In this document: positions 21,201 through 30,839 of the stretch, in pieces
Numbering within the stretch: position 1 is the stretch's first letter
Layout of the letters: every line of letters starts with the position of its first letter
NCBI GenBank assembly: GCA_016617785.1
Contig: JADILM010000002.1
Location: 1,612,001-1,676,000 of the forward strand
Direction of reading: 5' to 3'
Length of the DNA: 64,000 bases
Origin: Sporobolomyces roseus
Lineage: Eukaryota; Basidiomycota; Microbotryomycetes; Sporidiobolales; Sporidiobolaceae
The notes under the pieces: model-generated
What the model was told of the DNA's origin: nothing
The model's database searches: none
Seen by the model: the letters and a program-made list of their open reading frames with translations, nothing else
Position numbers and translations under genes: made by a program

Positions 21201-22105
21201 ATGTCGTCTTCTTCTCTCAAGGTCCGCGCCAGCGAGCTTCAAAACAAGAAGCGAGACGAGCTCCTCAAGCAGCTCGATGAGCTCAAGACCGAGCTCGTAT
21301 CGCTCCGTGTTCAAAAGATCACCGGTGGTAACGCCTCAAAGCTCGGCAGGATGTAAGATTCAAGTTTCATCCAGTTCACTAGGCGAGAAGGGGGAGATTT
21401 CGAGGGATTAGACGGAATTTTTATCAGAGGATTAATTACTCGAGGAGGAGACATCAGAGAGCTAAGGGGACTGCAGAGGATAGGCTATAAGGTTTACAGT
21501 AGGGCAGGAACAGGGTCAAACGAGTCACAAGAGCAGCAGGGACGACTTATCGACAAATCTCCCATCCACCTCTCCCAACTCTCCCTCACCCAATTTCAGT
21601 CAACTTCCATCACCTCTCCAATCACCTCTCTCCCGCTCGATTCGATTCCATTCAGCTCCATCATGCCCTTCAGTCCTTTCCACACACGCCAAGCCCAACT
21701 CTACTCGAAGCACCTCCTCGACCAAATCCCACCTCTTCCGAACTGCTGCTCAAATTCTTCAACATAACTCCTACTCGCCTGAATCAGTGTACTGACTCGA
21801 TTCTGATTGTTGACAGCTCCGTCGTTCGCAAGTCGATTGCCCGATGCCTCACCGTCATCAACCAAAAGACTCGCGCCAACCTCCGCGAGCTCTACAAGGG
21901 CAAGAAGCTCCCTCTTGACCTCCGTGCTAAGAAGACCCGTGCTATCCGAAGGCGTTTGACCAAGGTACGCACCTCTGCTCAGCTTTCAAAAAGATGGGAA
22001 CTGATGATTTTTGGTGATTTTTAGCACGAGCGATCCCAAACCACCGAGCGTGCTCACAAGAAGTCGATCCACTTCCCCAAGAGGAACTTCATCGTCAAGG
22101 CCTAG
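21201..22105 (+). CDS. RPL35: 60S ribosomal protein uL29 (L35)
   Basis: Component of the large ribosomal subunit near the peptide exit tunnel. Three exons read [20 protein letters not shown] to LGR; then [39 protein letters not shown] and RRLTK; then [20 protein letters not shown] and NFIVKA, ending at the TAG at 22103-22105. The length (about 124 residues) and all landmarks match eukaryotic L35. The codons are strongly biased toward C-ending triplets (AAG, CTC, CGC), as expected for a highly expressed gene. Intron 1 is unusually long for this window. Confidence 0.97.
21353..21816 (+). other. Long first intron of the uL29 gene
   Basis: 464 bases from GTAAGATT to the CTGATTGTTGACAG acceptor, several times longer than nearly all other introns here. 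Ribosomal protein introns often host snoRNAs or autoregulatory elements. I could not find a clear C/D box pair or H/ACA fold by eye, so only the intron itself is annotated. Confidence 0.85.
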
Positions 22106-22798
22106 ATTAAACCGGTTCCTTTGGTGTTCTTTGCGTAAACAATTTGGGAAATGGAGAAACGAAGCTGCAGGCCAGGGGTTAGAAAACAGAAGCACCTCAG
22201 ATTAGGGCGACGACGAGAGATACTAGAGAAGGGCAGAGCGTGTGGGAGAGAGAGTTACGACAGGAGGGTCTGAGAGAACAGCGAGGGAGGAGCATAAGGA
22301 GAGAATCGATGCGAAGGATTTCGTCGTGCGAAGCTGGATGTTCGCTCGGACGAAGGGCTTTCGCTTCCTCCACGCTTGTACTATTCGCGCTCATCGCTAC
22401 GCTTGACCTGGGCCACAGGCATTCTCGACCCGTCTCTTCGAAGGGCCTCTGCGAAGAGTTCGAATATCGCATCGCGCTCAATTTCGCTTTGTCTTCGCAT
22501 CTCCCGCTCGACTCCCATTCTCATTCATCGTTTTGATCGGCTAGATCGTCGTCCGGTTCCCATTGATCTCTTGCGCCTTTTCACACGCTCAGCCTCTCTC
22601 CGAAAAGACCACGAAAATGCGAGTCGAGACCTCTTCGCATTTCCAGAGGTCGATCGATAATTTGCATTGGCAAGTTCCCTTCCTCCACTCTATTGTTCAA
22701 GGAGGATCTCTCTCTCTCTTCTCTTCTTTCCCATCTTCCATCCTTTTCACGTTATCCGCTCGCCCTCGCCTCGGAAGGGAGGAAAGGATTCGAAAAAA
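22106..22798. other. Intergenic between uL29 and GH16 genes
   Basis: No supported gene. Several overlapping plus-strand frames of 70-115 codons are Ser/Arg-rich and lack family features. The last 250 bases are CT-rich and should contain the promoter and leader of the GH16 gene. Confidence 0.55.
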
Positions 22799-24601
22799 AT
22801 GGTTCTTTCAACATCCACCTTCGCTCTCCTCTCGACTCTCCTTCCCCTCGCCGTCTCGGCCTACTCACTTCCTCAGTCCGAACCAGTTTCCCTCAAGTCC
22901 CGAGCAAGTATAGCTTGTTCTGCCACAGCCGATTGTACTTCTAAAGGATATGCCATCCCCGCCAATTCCCACTACTATTGCTCGAAAAGGGTCTGCTCGT
23001 GGGGTACGTGTGCTCATCTGTCACTCTCGCTACAAGGTGTACGAGCTGACGAGATTGACGCGACATAGCTTGCAACACGAATTACGTCGCGAGCGGTTCG
23101 ACTTGCGTTAGGAAAGTCAGTTCAACCACCACGAAACCTGTCTCGACTACAACGAGCCGGCGAACGACCACGACTACGTCAAGGACGACTGTGAAAACGA
23201 CGACATCATCAAAATCGTCGACACTTTCGAAAACCCCGTCAATTTCTACCGTCCAACAAATCGCTACTACTCTCGCTCCCTCCTCTTCCTCTTCCCCCGC
23301 TTCTTCCTCCTCCTCCTCGAGTGTTACGACTTCTTCCTCTATCTCGACCACTTCTACTCTCCCCGCTCCTACTCAGCCCGCCGCGACTCCAGCACTCGTT
23401 CGAACTTATCAAGGTTCGACTTTCTTCGACAACTGGTGGTGGCTGAACACCAGTGATCCGACACACGGAAGCGTCACATATGTCGCAAAGGAGGATTCGA
23501 TGAAGCTCGGTTTGACCAAGGTTTCAGATTCTGGAACGGCGATAATTGGGATCGATCGTACTTCGCAACTATCACTCGGAGACCCTCGTAACTCGGCTAG
23601 GATCAGCTCACTCGATACTTACAACGCTGGCTCGCTTATTATTATCGACTTGCTTCACGTCCCGTATGGGTGAGCTTTCAATTCTCGCAATCATCTCGTT
23701 TTCGTCGAATCACACCTGATGATCCCTCATTTCTCGGATAGATGCGGTGTATGGCCGGCCGCGTGGTTATTTAACGTCCCTTGGCCAGATCTAGGCGAGA
23801 TCGATATCTACGAGGGAGTCGGTTCGAGGACTTTCAACCAATACACTCTTCACACCGCTCCTGGCTGCACAAGGAACACGGCGAAGCCAGGAACGGGTGT
23901 AGGAGGAGGTACGAATTGTTACGCTTATGGTGGGACTGACGGCTGTACCGTCTACGATTACGATCCTACGAGTTACGGAGCTGGGTTCAACTCAGCGGGA
24001 GGAGGAGTTTTCGCAGTTCAGATCGCAGAAACCGGGTGAGCCCACAACACTCTACCACGACCTTCTACGATCGATGACTTACTGACTACATCTCGAGAGT
24101 GTACATCAGGATCTCGATTTGGCGTTGGCCTCGAGCGAGAATTCCTAGCGATGTCAAGAATGCAGCTCCTCGACCTCTCACTTGGGGAACTCCTGTCGCA
24201 CTCTGGGATGGAGCTACCTGTGATACGAGGACCTACTTCAAGTGGCAGATGCTCACTTTCGATATTACGTAAGATCCCTCGTCTATTTCCGCCTCGTCTC
24301 CTGCTCTCTCCCTTCGGACCACTCCTTCGGGTTCTAATCTCGCGCACGAGCTGACATATCCTCTTCAATCTACAGCACTTGCGGGGACTGGGCGGGAATT
24401 CAGTCGGTTTGGGAGTCTCAGCAGATGTCGGGCAACTGCTTCCCAAAGTACGCAAATTGCGCCGCTGCCAATATGGATCCTTCAGCTGTTTCAGAGGCTT
24501 ACTTCGAGGTCAATCACATCAAAGGTGAGCGAGTTTTCGACGTTCCGACGCGATCTCGAACGAAGCTGATCTTTCGAACTATCGCAGTTTTCTCGGTTTA
24601 A
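22799..24601 (+). CDS. Secreted GH16 endo-beta-glucanase-like protein
   Basis: Extracellular or wall-associated glycoside hydrolase of family 16, probably acting on beta-1,3(4)-glucans. A signal peptide (MVLSTSTFALLSTLLPLAVS) is followed by a small Cys module, IACSATADCTSKGYAIPA to CSKRVCSW. After an intron comes ACNTNYVASGSTCV, then a Ser/Thr-rich linker of about 90 residues that is likely O-glycosylated. The catalytic domain runs from TYQGSTFFDNWWWLN through CGVWPAAWLFNVPWPDLG. The active-site motif EIDIYEG fits ExDxxE, with first Glu as nucleophile and last Glu as acid/base. It ends with TCGDWAGIQSVW and EAYFEVNHIKVFSV. Six or seven exons join in frame; the TAA is at 24599-24601. Exact substrate is not decided. 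A divergent paralogue follows on the same strand. Confidence 0.92.
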
Positions 24602-25009
24602 GCTGTTGCTTCCTCTCTACACTATCTATTTTGGGCTTCTTGGGAAATGGCAAGGTATACCCTAATTTGTGATCGTCAACAAGGTGTGCAGGCACTCTTC
24701 GCTCGAACCACCGAGAGGCTGAATGAGCTGAGGGTTTCCGACCTCGCAACCTCCGAGTTCGAGGGAATCTCTCGGGATCTACAGCTCAATTCTCGATCAG
24801 ACTGAGTGACTATAGGCATCGGAGAGTACCCGGAGCCTATTCTCGCACTCTATGCAACTTGCGATGATTTCGACCGGCAAGCTCACCAGCCTCCTCGTCG
24901 CAAGATTTCGACGACTCGTACTTCGGCACAGTTCCTTCCTTCTTTCCTTCCCCCTCTCTCTCTTGATCTTCGACTCTTTCACGACACCTTCGACTATACC
25001 CGACCACGA
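24602..25009. other. Intergenic between tandem GH16 genes
   Basis: 408 bases separating the two co-oriented GH16 genes, with no supported gene. The final part is CT-rich (TTCCCCCTCTCTCTCTTG), as a leader would be. Confidence 0.6.
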
Positions 25010-28000
25010 ATGCGTTGCAATTCGCTGCATCACAGTTTCGTGACTTTACTCTTTCTCCTCTCCGTCAATGCTTTCCCCCTTCGACTCTTCCAACGACAGT
25101 CGACACACGAGCTGACAGCAGGGAACTCAAACGATGATATCAGATGCGAGGATGCAAGGGATTGTGCAGCGGCAGGATTTGGAATTCCGTCGAATTCTCA
25201 CTACAAATGCAATCGGAAAGGAATCTGTACTTACGGTCAGCTCTCTTTCGCATGCTCTACTACCCAAGCTATACTGACGCTCATGTGTAGACTGTAACTA
25301 CAACTACACGAGTTTGGGAGGTGCTTGTTGGTTAAACGGAACAGTTTCGACTTCTTGCAACTGCACCCCTTCTCGCTCGTCGACTTTGACTCTCCTTCCC
25401 ACTCCTTCCCCTCCTACAACTACAGCTATCGACGATAATGACGACGATGACGAAGAAGAGGAGGTGATTACCGTCACCGAAACGAGCTTCTCCGTCATTA
25501 CCGCTTCTTCACCTCAAACTGTCCCGCCTCCAATGACTTCTACTGTTCCCCCTCCCCCTCGCTCGACTTCGACTCGTCCCCCTCGATACGTCACTATCAC
25601 TGAGCTCTCAATCTCGACTGTACCCTACGTTCAACCTACGACTTCTCGACATCGCTCAACTCGAACAAAAACGAAAACTGTCACCGTCACTTCGATTTCA
25701 ATCTCGACCGCTTCTCCCTCGAAATCGTCCAAAGCATCCAAGTCTAGTCGGACCGCCTCCCCTGCTCCCCTTCCTACCAACTGCTGTTCGAAGACTTCGG
25801 AATGCAAACAGAAAGTTCCGCAAGACGCTCACCGAATTTGCTTGAAAGCGCTTTGCTCCTGGAGTGAGTCGATTGCTCGCTGTATCTTTCTCCGAGGCAT
25901 CGAGCTTATCACGCTTTATTCTTCTACAGGGTGCAACAAAGGCTACCTCAAGAAAGGAGGAAAATGCGTTGCGAAACCGTCAACTTCGACGAAACCAGCT
26001 CTCCCTCCTTGCGGTTGCGTCTTCCCTTCAAGCACTTCCTCTTCTCGCTCAAAGTCGCTCTTGACGACATCGTCAACAAAGCCTCAAGCAACGGTCCAGC
26101 CGACAGCTACCATCACTCAAACTATCTATGCGGGCGAAAGTGTTTCGACGATGTCTTCGATGATCACTATCTGGACTGCCGCCTCTCCCGCACCTGCTCC
26201 ACTAGATTCGACTCTCACTCTCTGGACTGCTGCCGATCCGACAACTGTATGGACTGCCGCCGACCGAACGACGATTTGGACAGCTCCCTCTGCGACTACG
26301 ATTTGGACAGCTGCCTCTGAGAGAACGATTTGGACTGCCGCTTCACCAACACCCAACACTCCTACTCCCACCGTAACTGTCACGACTCGTGTACCTTTCA
26401 GTATCGCGCCAGTTCGGCCTCTGCCGACTCCTCGTATCATTTATATCGAGACTTGCTCGTGCGACGAGGATTGCACGATCAATGCTCCCGCAGACGCAAC
26501 ACCGATTTGCGATCCGAGAATGGCTACTTGCACTTGGGGTTCGTTCGATTCTCATCTCGTTTTGCCTTCTTAACCCTGCTAATCTGCACTATTTTCCCTT
26601 CTTCAGCTTGTAACCCAGGATTCTGGATCAGTAGTGACGGTACAGGGTGTCTCCCAGATGGGACCGCATTTGCAGCTTTCAGTAAGCTCTCTTTGTCTAA
26701 TTCGTCTCTGCTCCGGTCTATACCCGATGCTTAATCTCTCGCTCGAACAGGTCGTCAACTCGTCGTACTCTCACCGACTGGTACTCAGACTCATACTGCC
26801 TTCCTGGAACGGCCTACGCCATCAAGCCTGCACTCGGCAGCTCCGACAACGATCACGAATCAAAGCGTTTCACCGACAGGCGCGTTCAATCAGCTCATCG
26901 TCGAAGCACCTCCTTCGATTGCCAACGGCAGCTCGAGTAAGTATACCTTGATTACGCAGTCTTTCAGAGTCTGAGCTGATGGAGTGATTCCGACAGATTT
27001 GGCTTTGCCTCGAAACGACAACTCGACTTCGTTTGGATCAAGTGACAATCCTTTCCTCATTCAGGACTACTCGACGAATCGATTCTTCGACAACTTCTTC
27101 TTCGCTGATAGCGCGGACGAATCGAATACTTTCGTCAAGTGCGTCTTTCCAATCCTTTCTCTCGCGATTCGTGCGAGCTGATCGTTTTGTCCCACTCGAC
27201 AGCTATCTTGAGATGGAGGAGGCTTCCGAGATGGATCTTACCTCTTACACTAACTCGACAGTGACGCTCTCGATGGATCGAGTCTCAAATCTATCCCACA
27301 GTGAACGTCGAGACAGTGTTCGACTCTCGTCGAAGGAGCTCGTACAACCAGGCAGTCTCCTTGTCGTCGATCTCGCGCATATCCCTACCGGGTAAGTTTA
27401 CACCTACGAGCTTTCGGAAATCTCCTCTTGAATACTGATCTTTTCTCGTATGCAGTTGTTTCGTTTTCCCTTCGATCTACCTTCACAGCGCGAACTCGTC
27501 AGAATCGTCAAAGATGGGCGAGATCGACCTCTTCGACGGATCTAGTGCTCGTGACTATAATCGATACAGCGTTCGATCACCGACGATTTGCTCCCTCACT
27601 CCTTCTACAGCAATCAGCGGCGAAGTTCAGTCGACTACTTGTGCTGTAAGTTGTTCACCTCGGACTCGTAGGTGTGACCGCGATAGCTTCACTGACGCTA
27701 TACCTCCTTATCTGTAGATGAGCGAGGGAGGTTGCGCTGTACGAGATCTGAATGGGCTCGCAGGAGACGAAATGAATCGCAAAGGAGGTGGAGTTATCGC
27801 CCTCAGACTCGCTGAAGATGGGTGAGCATCATACCTCTATTTCTATATCATAACTCAGACAGCTAAACCTCCTCCTATATTGTAGCATTCGAGTGTGGCA
27901 GTGGGATTACTCGCAAGTTCCGAACGACGTTTCTAGTTCACCTCGTCCCGAATCTTGGGGTGATCCGACTGCGGCGTGGATGAGAGACTCGTGTGATATC

Positions 28001-28464
28001 AACAAGAGCTTCCGGGATCTGAGACTAGCTTTCGTGAGTGTTCTTCTCTACTTTCGTCGTTTCGTTTTGTGCGAGACTGAGCTTTTCTTGATTCGCTCCT
28101 TCTTCAGGACATCACGTAAGCCGTTTCTTGTAACGCGACTTCTTTGTGAGTCTCTATGCTGACGCCTTTCACTTGTGCAGAACATGCGGAGATTGGAAAG
28201 GGAAACCTGCAACTCCGTTTGCAGAATTTGGATCGTGCGCTGCAAATTATGCTACTTGCGAAGCTGCCGTCCAAGATCCCGCCAACTTCGCTGAAGCGTG
28301 AGTCTACTTCTTGAAGCGCTTCTACGCGACCTTGCAGCTGACGAAAGAATCTCTACAGTTACTTCGAAATCAATTCTGTGAAAGGTTCGTCTGGTCGCTC
28401 TCGTTTCGAAAAGCCCGCACTTACGATACCTTGTCGTCGTCCTCCTACAGTGTACTCTCTGTGA
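25010..28464 (+). CDS. Divergent secreted GH16-like protein with three Cys modules
   Basis: Paralogue of the preceding GH16 with a much longer N-terminal part. Signal peptide: MRCNSLHHSFVTLLFLLSVN. Cys module 1 is CEDARDCAAAGFGIPS to CNRKGICTYDCNYNY. Next are a Thr/Ser/Pro linker with an acidic patch, module 2 (CCSKTSECKQKV to CSWGCNKGYL), a WTA repeat, and module 3 (CSCDEDCTINAPADA to CTWACNPGFW). The GH16 domain has GEIDLFDGSSARDYNRYS, so the usual final catalytic Glu of ExDxxE is Asp. The VWPAAW segment of its neighbour is replaced by FVFPSIY. Later landmarks are kept: DGIRVWQWDYSQVP, TTCGDWKG and EAYFEINSVKVYSL. About ten exons join in frame. Activity is probably reduced or altered; a binding or structural wall role is possible. 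Confidence 0.85.
26163..26345 (+). repeat. In-frame WTA peptide repeat in GH16-like protein
   Basis: Seven copies of a short unit of the form (T)(I/L/V)WTA(A/P) occur in about 60 residues, e.g. TLTLWTAADPTTVWTAAD and TTIWTAPSATTIWTAAS. Codons vary between copies, so selection on the peptide is more likely than recent slippage. Regular Trp spacing within a Thr/Ser/Pro linker is unusual. Confidence 0.85.
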
Positions 28465-28745
28465 CCTGATGTTGTTAATTGTATAACTTCCGTACCTTTG
28501 TTGTTGAAACTTTTCGTTCGTCTCTCATGTGAAGAAATCCCACAACCTGCTATCCTGAGAGTGCACGACGCCGAGTGTATTGCGAGTACTGAAGATAAAA
28601 CGATGTATAGGTGGTGCGGAAGACTACAACATTCCCCGAAACGAGCTAAAGATAACCAAGAATTTACAGGTAAAACGAGAAGCAAAGGAAATGCGGTGCA
28701 AAACGAAGACGAAATTGCGTGGAAGAGAGAGGAAGAGGGTGAGCG

Positions 28746-30839
28746 TTACTGTTGCTGTTGATAATGTGGTAGTCCTCCACCGACGCTGCTGTAGTAAAGC
28801 TGTTGAGATTGCGCTCCGCCCGAATGATCCCCTGACGAAACGGTTCCTTGAAGCGATGGATCCCTTTCACGACGATACTGCTGATCTGATTCGTGTCGCC
28901 AATTAGAGATACCAGTCGATTCCCCTATAATCGAAGGCGAGGGAACCGCTGAATGCATAGGAGTCGGTTGAGGAGGTTCAGAGGGGAAGTAAGGTTTTTG
29001 ACTCCATTCCGATACACCGCCTCGGATTTCCGTCGTCGTCGCAGGTTGCGGTTGAGAGGGATAGGAAGCGAGAGAAGTATCGTTCGAAGGAGGTGGATGA
29101 GGAAAGGGATAAGACGTTCGACGAGCCTCGAGTTGAGCTCGACGAATCATCTCTTCGTCTGGTACGGAAGTGGGAGAGTGATACTCGTCGGTTCGAGGCG
29201 GAGTGAATTGCGGGTATGGATAAGGAGGTTGTGAAGGAACGGAACTGAATCGAAGATGGTTTCTGAAACCGAGATGAGGTTGAGTTGATGAGTCTTGCGG
29301 TTGCTCTTGCGCTGGCTTGAACGGGTATCGGAAGCTGACGGGTGGCGTAGGACGATATTGATGAAGGGAAGACAGAGGTGGGTAAGGATGTTCGGTTGGC
29401 GAGGAAAGAGTAGAGACTGATGGGCCAACTGAAGGAGATTGATCAAAGGCGACGGCGAGTCCCGTGGGTAGTGTCTGTGAGTTGAGAGGTGGTTGAGGGG
29501 TCGAGCTAGGTGAGGAAGGGTGACGCGAAGATGGGAAATACTGCGATTGTTGAGCGGTCGAAGAGGAGGAGTAAGGCTGACTCGCGAAGGGAAGGCGGAA
29601 GGCAGAGCTTCCTGGAATCAAGGTGTCATTCTGCACTCGAGCAGAGGGAGATGGCTGAGGTGGATTTGCTGCGTAGTAAGCGAGGTCGACAGTGTTCGTC
29701 CTGGGTGAAAGGTTCGTCGCCTCATTGCTCGGTCCTACAGCGCTCGCTCGGCGTTCAGAGTTCGACTGAACGCGAGGATACGGAGCGTAGCGTTGTGGCT
29801 CTGTGGTCTGGGCGGAAGAGGAAGGAGAAGGGAACGGGAACGAGGGGTCTGGCGAGGGAAGGGCGTATTGCGAGGTCTGATGATAAGGCTGCCAACGAGG
29901 TTGCTGAGGATCGATTGCCGTTGTCTCGGAAGGTGCTCGATGACTCGGAGGTGCAGATAGCGAGAAAGAACCCATCGAAGACGAGCCGAACGAGTAAGGG
30001 AGCGGTGGAGTTGGAAGAGGAGGAGGTTGATCGCTTGAGTGCCAAGTCGTCGCTGTCGGAGAGAAGAGCGGCGAGTCTGCCTGAGAGTAGTCGTCGTCGA
30101 CTGAGCCAACCGAGACTGCACTTGCTCGACGGCCTTTCTCGTTCCTGATCCGAAGTTTCCTCTTGATCTGCTCGACAGCCGCAGGGTTTCCTCGGACGAA
30201 CAATCCCGATTGATGTCTTTCATCAAGTAATCCTGACTCGTCAACTCCAGCCAGGAATCAGATGGGAATAGTGGACTCACGTGAAGACAATCTGGGTCAA
30301 TTCTCCTCTTCGTTCGTTCGACTTGCGACGGTCACTCAGTCGTCTATTGAGAGAGGGTCAGTCGAGACACTCCTGATATAACGACACAAGGAGCTCACTT
30401 GAAGTCATAGTAGCTGTCAGGGAGGCAACTGGTCAGCTCAAGGAGCGAAATGAAGCAGAAGGAGAAAGCGACAAACTCACCTCAGTTGCCTCACGAAAGA
30501 GCTCATTCTGTCATAGTCGCGCATCACGTCAGCTATGATTGCCTGTAAGAGATGTACGAACGGGACTTACGACTTGAAGTCGAATGTAGGGCGGAGAGCT
30601 GCGAGTGCTTTTTCCTCGTTGACTGATATTTGGAAAGCATCAACCTCTCCATCTACCCACCTCAAGTTCTCAGGGTCTGTCGGATTCTCGAGCAAGCTAT
30701 AGGAGTTGCTGTGGTTAGCTGAATATCTGGTCAAGTTGGAGCTGAAAAGGGGACTTTACTGATGAAGGAGAATACAGAAGTTTGAAGGTCTGACTTTGTT
30801 AGCCTTGCTACTCGTTGAAGCTCTACCTTCAGCAGTCAT
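28746..30839 (-). CDS. HSF-type transcription factor, variant recognition helix
   Basis: A heat-shock-factor-like DNA-binding domain is spread over about six short exons. It reads RPSNFCILLHHLLENPTD, LRWVDGEVDAFQIS and LRPTFDFKS. The recognition-helix region is MSSFVRQLSYYDFKRLSD; canonical HSFs have SFVRQLN and YGF, so Asn becomes Ser and Gly becomes Asp. It continues GELTQIVFTHQSG and LFVRGNPAAVEQIKRKLR, matching the HSF FxRG...IKRK wing end. The ATG at 30839 gives MTAEGRASTSSKANKVRPSN. The 480-residue remainder is Pro/Gln/Ser/Tyr-rich and disordered-looking, ends HYQQQQ, and I saw no clear leucine-zipper trimerisation repeat. It is probably an HSF/Sfl1/Skn7-class regulator; the target site is unknown. 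Confidence 0.82.
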
